DNA of 64,000 nt from Acidithiobacillus caldus ATCC 51756 (GTDB lineage Bacteria; Pseudomonadota; Gammaproteobacteria; Acidithiobacillales; Acidithiobacillaceae), in contig NZ_CP005986.1 of NCBI RefSeq assembly GCF_000175575.2, positions 379,549-443,548 on the forward strand, read 5' to 3'. The notes beneath the pieces were generated by a model, which saw nothing but the letters and a program-made list of their open reading frames with translations, searched no databases and had not been told where the DNA came from. Positions 57,090 through 64,000 of this stretch are shown here, in pieces. Each line of letters begins with the position of its first letter. Within the stretch, counting starts at the first letter, position 1. Position numbers and translations under genes: made by a program.

Positions 57090-57569
57090 ATGCTTTATGG
57101 CAGTAAACGAGAGACTTATCGACAGGTGTTCATTGACCAATGGCAGCGCTATCGCCGTGGTTTGCCCCTGGATGGCATCGGCCAGCGCATCGTTGCCGTC
57201 GTCCTCGAGCACCCCGAGTACCACGCGCTGCTGGACGACCCGGACAAGGCCCTTGCCGCCGATTTCTCGCCCTTGCAGGGTGAGACCAATCCCTTCGCCC
57301 ACATGGGCCTGCACGTCGCTCTCCTGGAGTTGTTGGCAAATGCCGAGCCGCCGGGTATCGTCGAGGCTTTCGCCGGACTGACGGAGCGCCTGGAGCGACA
57401 CCCGGCGGAGCACGCCTTTGTCGAGTGTCTGGGTGAATTGATCTGGCAAGGCCAGCGTGCGGGCCGGCAACCGGATCTTGCCGATCTGCTCCCGTGCGTG
57501 CGGCGCGCCACCCGGGTGGGTGGAAGTGCAGATCCGGAGCGGAACTCTGAGGAGATGGACGATGCATAA
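57090..57569 (+). CDS. DUF1841 family protein
   Basis: Cytoplasmic protein of 159 residues with the family start YRQVFIDQWQRYRRGLPLDGIGQRIVAVVLEHPEYHALLDD, then NPFAHMGLHVALLE and a helical C-terminus. No function is established for DUF1841. The 3' end overlaps the peptidase gene by 8 nt. The gap upstream (56885-57089) is divergent with the repeat-protein gene. Confidence 0.88.
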   Translation: MLYGSKRETYRQVFIDQWQRYRRGLPLDGIGQRIVAVVLEHPEYHALLDDPDKALAADFSPLQGETNPFAHMGLHVALLELLANAEPPGIVEAFAGLTERLERHPAEHAFVECLGELIWQGQRAGRQPDLADLLPCVRRATRVGGSADPERNSEEMDDA

Positions 57570-59361
57570 GCGAGCCGGGCAGACGGGTGCGGAGCAGATA
57601 CACTGGCGGCTGGAGGATCTCTATGCCGGACCGGACGACCCGCGTCTGGAAGCGGACATGACCTGGGCCGAAGCGGCGGCGACCGCCTTTGCCCGCGATT
57701 ATCGCGATGCTCTGCCCAGGCTCGATGCCGCGCAACTGGCGGAGGCCCTGACACGCCTGCAGGAAATTCGCCAGCGTCTCGCGCGGGTCGGCAGCTACCG
57801 TTATCTGAGCTATGTCACCCATTCCGACGATGCGCGTTTTGGCGCAGCCCTGCAGGCCTATGAAGAGCGCGCCACACAGATTGGCAATATCCTGGTCTTC
57901 TTTGACATAGCGTGGGCGCGCCTGGATGAGGACCGGGCCCGCGCGCTCATGGCGGCGGCGGAACTCGCGCCCTGGCGCCACCTCCTCGCGCATTGGCGAG
58001 CCTATGGCGATCACCTCTTGAGTGAGGCGGAAGAGCGTATCCTGGCCGAGAAACGGGTGACTGGTGCAGGTCTCTGGGCGCGCCTCTTCGACGAGACCCT
58101 GACGGAGATGCGCTTTCCCCTGCGCGGCAAGAGCCTGAGCGAGCAGGAGATCCTGAGTAAGCTCTCGGACCCCGATCGCGCTCTGCGCCACGATGCGGCC
58201 GAGGCCCTGAGCAGCGGGCTGGAAAGCCGGCTGCACACCTTGACCACCTGTTTCAACGCCATCCTCGCGGACAAGGCCCTGGACGACCGTCTGCGCCGTT
58301 ATCCCCATTGGCTGGCGGAGCGCAACCTGGCCAACGAGATCGACGACGCCATGGTTGCCAGCCTCGAGGCCGCCGTGGTGGCGCGCTACCCCCTGGTTGC
58401 CCGTTACTACCGGCTCAAGGGCCGCTTGCTCGGTATCGACCGGCTCATGGATTACGATCGCTACGCGCCTTTGCCGGGCAAGTCCCGCACCCACGACTGG
58501 CAAGACTGTCAGCGTATTGTCCTGGCGGCGGTGGCGGATTTCTCGCCGGAGTTGGCGGCCATCGGTCGACGCTTCTTCGACGAGGGCTGGATCGATGCGG
58601 CTCTGGCGCCGGGCAAACGGGGCGGTGCCTTTGCCCACCCCGTGACACCCGATGTGCATCCCTACCTCATGGTCAACTACACCGGCCAGACCCGCGACGT
58701 CATGACCGTTGCCCATGAGCTCGGCCACGGTATCCATCAGTATCTGGCGCGAGAGCAGGGCTTCCTCAATGCCGACACCCCCCTGACCACCGCCGAGACC
58801 GCTTCGGTCTTTGGCGAAATGCTCACCTTCGAGCAACTTTTGCGCGAGGAGAGTGACCCGCGCGGACGGCTCGCGCTGCTCTGTGGCAAGATCGAAGACA
58901 CCTTTGCCACGGTCTTTCGGCAGATGGCCATGCATCGCTTCGAGGCACAGATGCATGAGGCGCGCCGACGGGAGGGTGAATTGAGTCGCGAGCGGCTTGC
59001 CGAGCTGTGGCTCGCCACCCAGACCGAGCAGTTTGCCGATTCCGTCGCCTTCAGCCAGGGCTACCGTTGGTGGTGGAGCTACATTCCGCACTTCATCGGC
59101 TCGCCGGGCTACGTCTACGCCTACGCCTTTGGCGAGCTGCTGACTCTGGCCCTCATCCAACGCTACCGCGCCGAGGGCAAGGCCTTCGTGCCGCGCTACA
59201 TCGAGATGCTGCGTCTAGGCGGTTCCCGTAGTCCGGTGGAGGTGGTGGGGGTGACGGGGATCGATCTCACGGATCCCGGTATCTGGTCCAGCGCCCTGGA
59301 TTACCTGGAGAGTCTCGTCGTTCAGGCCGAGACCCTGGCACGGGAGTGTGGCGATGTCTGA
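57562..59361 (+). CDS. M3 family metallopeptidase (oligoendopeptidase F-like)
   Basis: Zinc oligopeptidase, 599 residues from ATG 57562, cytoplasmic (no signal peptide). The zinc motif HExxH is VAHELGHGIHQYL at about residue 390, with the third ligand Glu in ETASVFGEML about 25 residues later. VHPYLMVNYTGQTRDVMTVAHELGH and the C-terminal GYVYAYAFGELLTLALIQRY are typical of M3B/oligoendopeptidase F. It overlaps fumC by 8 nt. Confidence 0.94.
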   Translation: MHKRAGQTGAEQIHWRLEDLYAGPDDPRLEADMTWAEAAATAFARDYRDALPRLDAAQLAEALTRLQEIRQRLARVGSYRYLSYVTHSDDARFGAALQAYEERATQIGNILVFFDIAWARLDEDRARALMAAAELAPWRHLLAHWRAYGDHLLSEAEERILAEKRVTGAGLWARLFDETLTEMRFPLRGKSLSEQEILSKLSDPDRALRHDAAEALSSGLESRLHTLTTCFNAILADKALDDRLRRYPHWLAERNLANEIDDAMVASLEAAVVARYPLVARYYRLKGRLLGIDRLMDYDRYAPLPGKSRTHDWQDCQRIVLAAVADFSPELAAIGRRFFDEGWIDAALAPGKRGGAFAHPVTPDVHPYLMVNYTGQTRDVMTVAHELGHGIHQYLAREQGFLNADTPLTTAETASVFGEMLTFEQLLREESDPRGRLALLCGKIEDTFATVFRQMAMHRFEAQMHEARRREGELSRERLAELWLATQTEQFADSVAFSQGYRWWWSYIPHFIGSPGYVYAYAFGELLTLALIQRYRAEGKAFVPRYIEMLRLGGSRSPVEVVGVTGIDLTDPGIWSSALDYLESLVVQAETLARECGDV

Positions 59362-60811
59362 GGCCTGGCGTGAGGAGCGGGATTCCCTCGGTGTGGTCCG
59401 GGTGGCGGCGGATGCCCTCTGGGGCGCGCAAACCCAGCGATCCCTCCAGTACTTTGCCATCGGCTCCGAGATCATGCCGATGGAGCTCATCCACGCCCTG
59501 GCCGAGATCAAGGGGGCTGCGGCCCTGGTCAACGCGGAGCTTGGCCTCCTGCCGCCCGAGCTCGCCGCCGCCATTGCCAAGGCCGCGGCGGAGGTGGCCG
59601 CAGGGCGCTGGGATGCGCATTTTCCCTTGCGTATCTGGCAGACCGGTAGCGGCACCCAGAGCAACATGAATGTCAACGAGGTCATCGCCAATCTCGTCAA
59701 CGAGCGCTTTGGTACGCCGCGGGGCAGTAAGCGGCCGGTCCATCCCAACGACCACGTCAACCTGGGTCAGTCCTCCAACGATGTCTTCCCGACGGCCATG
59801 CATCTGGCGGTGCTGCGGCGGCTGCACGAGCACTTCCTGCCGCGCCTCGAGGGCCTGTGTGCCGGCCTCGAGGCCCGCGCCAGCGAGTTTGCCGGGATCC
59901 TCAAGATCGGTCGGACTCACCTCATGGATGCCGTACCTCTGACCCTGGGACAGGAGTTTTCCGCCTACGCCCACCAGCTTCGTCAGGGCGAGGAGGCGCT
60001 GCGGGCGAGCATTCCGGGACTCTCGGCGGTGGCCTTGGGAGGAACGGCTGTGGGCACGGGGCTCAATACCCATCCGGACTTTGCCCGCTTGGTCTGTGCC
60101 CGCCTCGAGCAGGATACCGGGCTGCCCCTGCGCCCGGCGGAGAATCCCTTTGCGGCCCTGGCGGGGCACGAGGCCCTGGCGACCGTGAGCGCCGCCCTGC
60201 GCAATCTGGCCATGTCCGCCATGAAAATGGCCAACGACATCCGCTGGATGGGCTCGGGTCCGCGGGCGGGCCTTGGTGAGCTCGCCTTGCCGGAAAACGA
60301 ACCGGGCTCCTCCATCATGCCTGGCAAGGTCAACCCTACCCAGGCCGAGGCCCTGACCATGGTCTGCGTGCAGGTCTTCGGCAACGATGCGGCGGTGGCC
60401 TTCGCCGCTTCCCAGGGGCAATTCGAACTGAATGTCTTCAAACCGGTCATAGTCAGCAACGTGTTACGCTCGCTGCAGCTCCTGGGCGACGCGCTGGATT
60501 CCTTCGCCCACCACTGTCTGGAAGGTCTACAGCCGCGGCGGGAGGTCCTGGACCGGCATCTGCACCGCTCGCTCATGCTGGTCACGGCCCTGGCGCCGCG
60601 TCTGGGATATGAGAAAGCGGCGGCGGTGGCGCAGTACGCCCACCAGCACGATCTGGATCTGCAAAGTGCCGTACTGGCTCTGGGTTATCTCGAGCCCGAC
60701 GAGGCGCGCGAACTCCTGCAACCGGAGCGGATGCTAGAGCCTGCGTCCGGGGAGATACCGGAAAAAAGCGAGTCCCACCCCCTTCTGGCCACGAAAAGGA
60801 AGCCTTCATGA
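59354..60811 (+). CDS. fumC: Class II fumarate hydratase
   Basis: Iron-independent fumarase of the TCA cycle, 485 residues from ATG 59354 (GTG 59348 is an alternative). Conserved segments: SGTQSNMNVNEVIAN, HPNDHVNLGQSSNDVFPTAMH, GRTHLMDAVPLTLGQEFSAYA and the signature GSSIMPGKVNPTQ. The family also contains aspartase, but the SGTQSNMN and HPND patterns favour fumarase. It overlaps the DAHP synthase gene by 4 nt. The C-terminal tail is about 20 residues longer than in E. coli FumC. Confidence 0.93.
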   Translation: MSEAWREERDSLGVVRVAADALWGAQTQRSLQYFAIGSEIMPMELIHALAEIKGAAALVNAELGLLPPELAAAIAKAAAEVAAGRWDAHFPLRIWQTGSGTQSNMNVNEVIANLVNERFGTPRGSKRPVHPNDHVNLGQSSNDVFPTAMHLAVLRRLHEHFLPRLEGLCAGLEARASEFAGILKIGRTHLMDAVPLTLGQEFSAYAHQLRQGEEALRASIPGLSAVALGGTAVGTGLNTHPDFARLVCARLEQDTGLPLRPAENPFAALAGHEALATVSAALRNLAMSAMKMANDIRWMGSGPRAGLGELALPENEPGSSIMPGKVNPTQAEALTMVCVQVFGNDAAVAFAASQGQFELNVFKPVIVSNVLRSLQLLGDALDSFAHHCLEGLQPRREVLDRHLHRSLMLVTALAPRLGYEKAAAVAQYAHQHDLDLQSAVLALGYLEPDEARELLQPERMLEPASGEIPEKSESHPLLATKRKPS

Positions 60812-61935
60812 TCTTGATTCTGGATACCGACCTCACCGAGGAATCTCCCACCTTTCAAGCTCTGGTGCAGCATCTGCGCGGCCTGGAAGGAATCGAGCAC
60901 CGGGTACATCGGGTGCAGGGGGCCGAGCAGACCCTGCGCGAGATCTACCTCATCGGAAACACCAAGGCCCTGAACATTGCCGACATGGAGGCCTTGCCGG
61001 GGGTTGCCAAGGCCATCCGGGTATCGCGGGAATATCGGGTGCTGGGACGGCATGCGGGGGACGCACGACCCTCGGGCTTCGACTACCATGGCGTCCACTT
61101 CGGTCAGGACAACCTGCACATCTTCGCGGGCCTCTGCGCCGTGGACACCCGTGAGCATGTGGAAGCGATGATGCGCGCGCTCAAGGACAACGGCCAGGTA
61201 TGCACGCGCATGGGTGCCTACAAACCGCGCACCAGCCCCTATGCCTTCCAGGGACACGGCGCTGCCTGCCTGCCCTACGTCTTCGAACTGGCGGGCAAGT
61301 ACGGGATCCAGGTCATCGCCATGGAGATCCTCCACGAGGCGCACATGGACGAGATCCGCAAGGCCCTTGCCGAGACGGGTCACCCCACTGGGGTCATGCT
61401 CCAGATCGGCACCCGCAACACGCAAAACTTTGAGCTTCTGAAGGCCGTGGGTCGACAGCGGGAGTTTCCGGTGTTGCTCAAGCGCGGCTTTGGCATCACC
61501 CTGGAAGAATCCCTCAACGCCGCCGAGTATCTGGCCTCGGAGGGTAACGATCGGGTGATCTTTGGCTTGCGCGGCATGAAGAGCAACCTCGGCGACCCCC
61601 ACCGCAATTTCGTCGACTTCGCCCAGGTGCCGGTGGTAAAGCGTTTGACGCGCATGCCCGTCTGTATCGATCCCTCCCACTCCGTCGGTAGCCGGGAGGT
61701 GGGGCCGGATGGGATTCCGGAGGTCTTTCAGGTGACCGCTCAGGGCGTGATCGCCGGCGCCAACATGGTCCTGGTGGACTTCCATCCGGATCCCGCCACT
61801 GCCCTCGTGGATGGGCCGCAGGCCCTGCGGCTAGAGGAGTTGCCCTGGTTTCTGGAGGATGTGCGCTTGGCGCGGGAGGCCTACGAGGAGCGCAGGCTCC
61901 TGGCGGAAGCCCAGACCTTCGCCCAGGCCGGATAA
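60808..61935 (+). CDS. 3-deoxy-7-phosphoheptulonate synthase, type I-beta
   Basis: First enzyme of the shikimate pathway, 375 residues. It has an N-terminal ferredoxin-like regulatory domain (about 1-85; EIYLIGNTKALNIADMEALPGVAKAIRVS), as in Thermotoga-type DAHPS. The TIM barrel follows, with GAYKPRTSPYAFQGHG, VLLKRGFGITLEE and PVCIDPSHSVGSREV. The I-beta form differs from AroF/G/H of E. coli and is closer to KDO8P synthase. The regulatory domain in this class often mediates feedback control by an aromatic amino acid. Confidence 0.94.
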   Translation: MILILDTDLTEESPTFQALVQHLRGLEGIEHRVHRVQGAEQTLREIYLIGNTKALNIADMEALPGVAKAIRVSREYRVLGRHAGDARPSGFDYHGVHFGQDNLHIFAGLCAVDTREHVEAMMRALKDNGQVCTRMGAYKPRTSPYAFQGHGAACLPYVFELAGKYGIQVIAMEILHEAHMDEIRKALAETGHPTGVMLQIGTRNTQNFELLKAVGRQREFPVLLKRGFGITLEESLNAAEYLASEGNDRVIFGLRGMKSNLGDPHRNFVDFAQVPVVKRLTRMPVCIDPSHSVGSREVGPDGIPEVFQVTAQGVIAGANMVLVDFHPDPATALVDGPQALRLEELPWFLEDVRLAREAYEERRLLAEAQTFAQAG

Positions 61936-62099
61936 TGGTGGCCATGGCCGTGAAGAGTTGATCCAGGTCCCCTTGGGTGAGTCCACCCGGGTAGTCGGGC
62001 GTACGCGAATAGTAGGTAGAGGCGTCGATGAGGATGAGTTCCCGGAACCCTTGCAGCGCGGCGACCCGACGGCGATCCACGCCGTCGGGTCGCCGAGAG
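61936..62099 (-). pseudogene. Possible 3' remnant of a gene, minus strand
   Basis: The minus strand of this gap reads RRVAALQGFRELILIDASTY, then YSRTPDYPGGLTQGDLDQLFTAMATI, with codon use like the neighbouring genes. There is no start codon context, and the frame runs on without a stop into the antisense of the DAHP synthase gene. It may be a truncated gene end left by a deletion, or chance in GC-rich DNA. I recognise no family. Confidence 0.3.
62060..62094. repeat. Perfect 15-bp inverted repeat downstream of the DUF805 gene
   Basis: GGCGACCCGACGGCG (62060-62074) and CGCCGTCGGGTCGCC (62080-62094) pair perfectly around a 5-nt loop. It lies 6 nt beyond the stop codon of the DUF805 gene on the minus strand. 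There is no T run on either side, so it is not a classical intrinsic terminator; it could stabilise the 3' end of that mRNA. Confidence 0.8.
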
Positions 62100-62645
62100 T
62101 CATGAAGCGGTCTCAGCCGTGCCGGACACTTTTGGCGAAACGGCTCTCCCATAGCGCACATGCGGGCCGTAGCGCTCGCCGCTGGGTCGGCTGGGCAGGA
62201 GTGTAAAAATAAGCATCAGCAGTTCAATGAGGATAAACGAGACCACCACCGGGGCCAGCCACCACGGTGACAGGAGACGAAGCGCTGCAAGGCCGCCGAT
62301 CAGGAAACCGGCAAACATGGATACATACGCAGCGAGTACCCACTTGCCCGATTGACCTGCGTCGTGCAGGCGCCGCACGGTGATGGAGAGCTCAGGTATG
62401 GCAAACCAGAGCAGGACAATCCCATAGAATATGGTGAGTACGGTTCCAAGGAGGGTGGTCGTCTTCGTTTCAGAATCCCCAAAAATGTCGGAATCCCCAA
62501 AAATGAGGGCGACGATCACGGTTGGGCCAAACAGGATAATGAGATAGGCCAACCGGTACCACCAGTAATCCACCCTTCGGGTACGACCAGTGAAGTTGAA
62601 ATAGTTGAAAAAAACCTCGTACTTGAGAACGTCCAATAGGCGCAT
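62100..62645 (-). CDS. DUF805 family membrane protein
   Basis: Inner membrane protein of 181 residues from ATG 62645, preceded by a strong GGAGG site. DUF805 hallmark at the N-terminus: FNFTGRTRRVDYWWYRLAYLIIL, followed by three or four membrane spans and SITVRRLHDAGQSGKWVL. The function of the family is unknown. Base composition is clearly more AT-rich than its neighbours, which hints at transfer. It contains a short in-frame tandem duplication (residues IFGDSD-IFGDSE). It lies alone between two non-coding gaps. Confidence 0.88.
   Translation of the reverse strand: MRLLDVLKYEVFFNYFNFTGRTRRVDYWWYRLAYLIILFGPTVIVALIFGDSDIFGDSETKTTTLLGTVLTIFYGIVLLWFAIPELSITVRRLHDAGQSGKWVLAAYVSMFAGFLIGGLAALRLLSPWWLAPVVVSFILIELLMLIFTLLPSRPSGERYGPHVRYGRAVSPKVSGTAETAS
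62473..62508. repeat. 18-bp in-frame tandem duplication inside the DUF805 gene
   Basis: Two adjacent 18-nt units (62473-62490 and 62491-62508) share their first 15 nt (GAATCCCCAAAAATG). They encode the hexapeptide pair IFGDSD/IFGDSE in a loop between membrane spans. The duplication keeps the frame and looks recent. Confidence 0.85.
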
Positions 62646-62980
62646 ACATACCCTCCAACACGGTATTGTGGTCATAGGCGACGCGGCGGGGAGTAGAAGG
62701 AGTCCCGCCGGCAACCATTGGAGGGAGCAGAAGCGGCACGACCGGATAAACCCGGCCCTGCCCGAGATACGGCCACAGCTTTTGCTCCCTCCACTGCACG
62801 TGGTTTTCTATTCAGCAACGCGGGGGACCGGCAGGCTGGACCAAAGGGCATTCAGCGCGTGGGCGAAGCCCAGCGAAAGGCACCCGAGAAGCCGTCGATA
62901 GTATAATGGCTAAGCCATTGAAAAGGCAAAGAGGATCTGGGCTGGGTGGCGCTGCCAGGGCCCTTTGTTCCAGCCCGTCC
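62646..62980. other. 335-nt gap between metG and the DUF805 gene
   Basis: No coding region recognised on either strand. It contains the large inverted repeat at 62719-62793 and a small perfect one, AATGGC-TAA-GCCATT (62905-62919), which overlaps a TATAAT (62902-62907, plus strand). No good -35 partner is seen for that box, and no plus-strand gene follows. The DUF805 promoter should lie here on the minus strand but is not obvious. Confidence 0.5.
62719..62793. repeat. Large imperfect inverted repeat (15 of 16 bp)
   Basis: TGGAGGGAGCAGAAGC (62719-62734) and GCTTTTGCTCCCTCCA (62778-62793) pair at 15 of 16 positions around a 43-nt GC-rich core. That core holds a further small repeat (CCGG 62742-62745, CCGG 62752-62755). 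It lies 74 nt upstream of the DUF805 start. It might be a leader RNA structure, a metG 3' structure or a small non-autonomous repeat element. Confidence 0.75.
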
Positions 62981-64000
62981 CTATTTGATACGCATACCGG
63001 GCTCAGCGCCGCTGTCTGGAGCCAGCAGAAAGGGTCCGCCCGTGGGGCCGCTGGCGGCAAGCACCATGCCCTCGGACAGGCCAAAACGCATCTTGCGCGG
63101 CGCGAGATTGGCCACCATGACCGTCAGGCGCCCCTGCAGGTCCTCGGGACGGTAGGCGGACTTTATACCGGCAAAGACCTGACGCGGCTTTTCCTCGCCA
63201 ATGTCGAGGGTGAGGCGCAGGAGCTTGTCCGCCCCTTCCACGGCCTCTGCCGCAACGATGCGGGCCACGCGCAGCTCCACGCGGGAAAAGTCTTCAATGG
63301 AAATGGTGGCCGGGGCTTGGGTTGCCTGGGTGCCACTCGCCGCCTCGGGACTGCGCTCCTCGGCTGCCTTGTCCTTGGGGGTTTGCGCCGGCGTGGGGCT
63401 GGCGATGAGGCTGTCCACGGTGCTTTTCTCCATCCGTTGCAGGAGGTGCTGGTAGGGGGCGATGTGGTGATCCAGCAGCGGCTCGGCAAGGCTATCCCAG
63501 TCCAGCGGGCAGTGCAGGAAATCCAGGGAACGGCGGGCGAGCTGCGGTACCACCGGGCTCAGCAGAGTGATCAGCAGACGAAAGGCATTGAGCGTGGTGG
63601 TGGCCACCCGCAACAGGACCTCGCGCTGTGCAGGATCCTTTGCCAGTTGCCAGGGCGCATGGCGATCGACGTAGGCGTTGACGCGATCGGCCATGGCCAT
63701 GATGTCGCGAATGGCGCGCGCGTAGTCGCGCTCGGCGTAGGCGGCACCGATTCGTTCCCGCTGTCCTGCCAGTTCGGCGTAGAAGGTGGCGTCCTCGCCC
63801 AGACTCGGGGCAAGGCGACCGCCACCGAACTGGTGAATGAATCCGGCGCTGCGGGCGGCGAGATTGACCACCTTGCCCACCAGGTCGCCGTTGCCCTTAA
63901 GCAGGAAATCCTCGAGGTTGAGGTCGATGTCCTCCGGACGCGGATTGAGCTTGCTGGCGAAGTAGTAGCGCAGGAACTCCGGCTCCAGGCGCTCCAGATA
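62981..64000 (-). CDS. metG: Methionyl-tRNA synthetase, C-terminal part
   Basis: The last 339 residues are in the window; the 5' part lies beyond the right edge. The visible part starts in the end of the catalytic core and anticodon-binding helical domain ([20 protein letters not shown] ... [16 protein letters not shown] ... [16 protein letters not shown]). A Pro/Ala/Glu-rich linker follows, and then the C-terminal tRNA-binding OB fold ([31 protein letters not shown] ... [23 protein letters not shown]). The fused C-terminal domain mediates dimerisation in E. coli-type MetG. Confidence 0.96.
   Translation of the reverse strand, partial: YLERLEPEFLRYYFASKLNPRPEDIDLNLEDFLLKGNGDLVGKVVNLAARSAGFIHQFGGGRLAPSLGEDATFYAELAGQRERIGAAYAERDYARAIRDIMAMADRVNAYVDRHAPWQLAKDPAQREVLLRVATTTLNAFRLLITLLSPVVPQLARRSLDFLHCPLDWDSLAEPLLDHHIAPYQHLLQRMEKSTVDSLIASPTPAQTPKDKAAEERSPEAASGTQATQAPATISIEDFSRVELRVARIVAAEAVEGADKLLRLTLDIGEEKPRQVFAGIKSAYRPEDLQGRLTVMVANLAPRKMRFGLSEGMVLAASGPTGGPFLLAPDSGAEPGMRIK

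Overview
The window is GC-rich chromosomal DNA of a Gram-negative proteobacterium. It holds LPS-transport, Kdo, SurA, Lpp-like, Tat and L,D-transpeptidase genes. Gene content and order (murA-hisG, hisIE-tatABC, kdsDC-lptCAB-rpoN-hpf-ptsN-hprK-rapZ, glrK-glrG-glrR) suggest Acidithiobacillia or a close gamma/betaproteobacterial relative. The genus is an inference, not something the sequence proves. Genes are densely packed, with many 1-8 nt overlaps and frequent GTG/TTG starts. I saw no insertion sequence, prophage, CRISPR array, rRNA or tRNA gene.

Layout. 1-5153 (minus): heavy-metal RND tripartite efflux operon (His-rich membrane protein, adaptor, RND pump, start of a TolC-family channel). 5272-20000 (minus): a very long run of lptD-surA, an orphan ABC-2 permease, ibaG-grxD, murA, the complete hisGDCBHAF(IE) operon, then tatABC. 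19963-30867 (plus): amgK-murU (peptidoglycan sugar recycling), two small unknown genes, kdsD-kdsC-lptC-lptA-lptB (LPS), rpoN, hpf, ptsN, hprK, rapZ, a mannose-type EIIA, then an Lpp-like lipoprotein with a strong terminator. 30936-35754 (minus): L,D-transpeptidase, FIST-domain protein, nth, a His-rich unknown protein and glgA. 35878-36438 (plus): a stand-alone C-terminal half of a Kdo transferase. 36504-42588 (minus): dTDP-rhamnose genes rfbB, rfbD, rfbC, rfbA plus galU, interrupted by two small genes, then DUF502. 42665-46031 (minus): a GlrK-GlrG-GlrR sigma-54 two-component system. A near-consensus sigma-54 promoter lies divergent to it, in front of a degenerate metallo-beta-lactamase-like gene. 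46939-49508 (minus): recN, nadK. 49676-54342 (plus): ptsH, ptsI, an AsmA-like gene, mutY, yggX. 54343-64000: a small His/Lys-rich secreted protein, a protein with internal repeats, DUF1841, an M3 peptidase, fumC, a type I-beta DAHP synthase, a poorly coding stretch with strong hairpins, DUF805 and the 3' part of metG.

How the parts work together. The window encodes a regulatory phosphotransferase chain (EI, HPr with an intact Ser46 region, HPr kinase, PtsN, EIIA-Man) with no sugar permease in sight. It also encodes RpoN together with one of its activators (GlrR-like) and RapZ, which in enterobacteria belong to the same envelope-precursor control circuit. Much of the rest serves the cell envelope: LPS core and transport, peptidoglycan precursor and recycling, rhamnose, Lpp and L,D-transpeptidase.

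Most notable items: the divergent sigma-54 promoter and its upstream GlrR-like half-site pair, the Kdo-transferase half gene, the four-fold repeat protein at 55181-56884, the permease-less PTS, and the His-cluster protein at 33688-34110.
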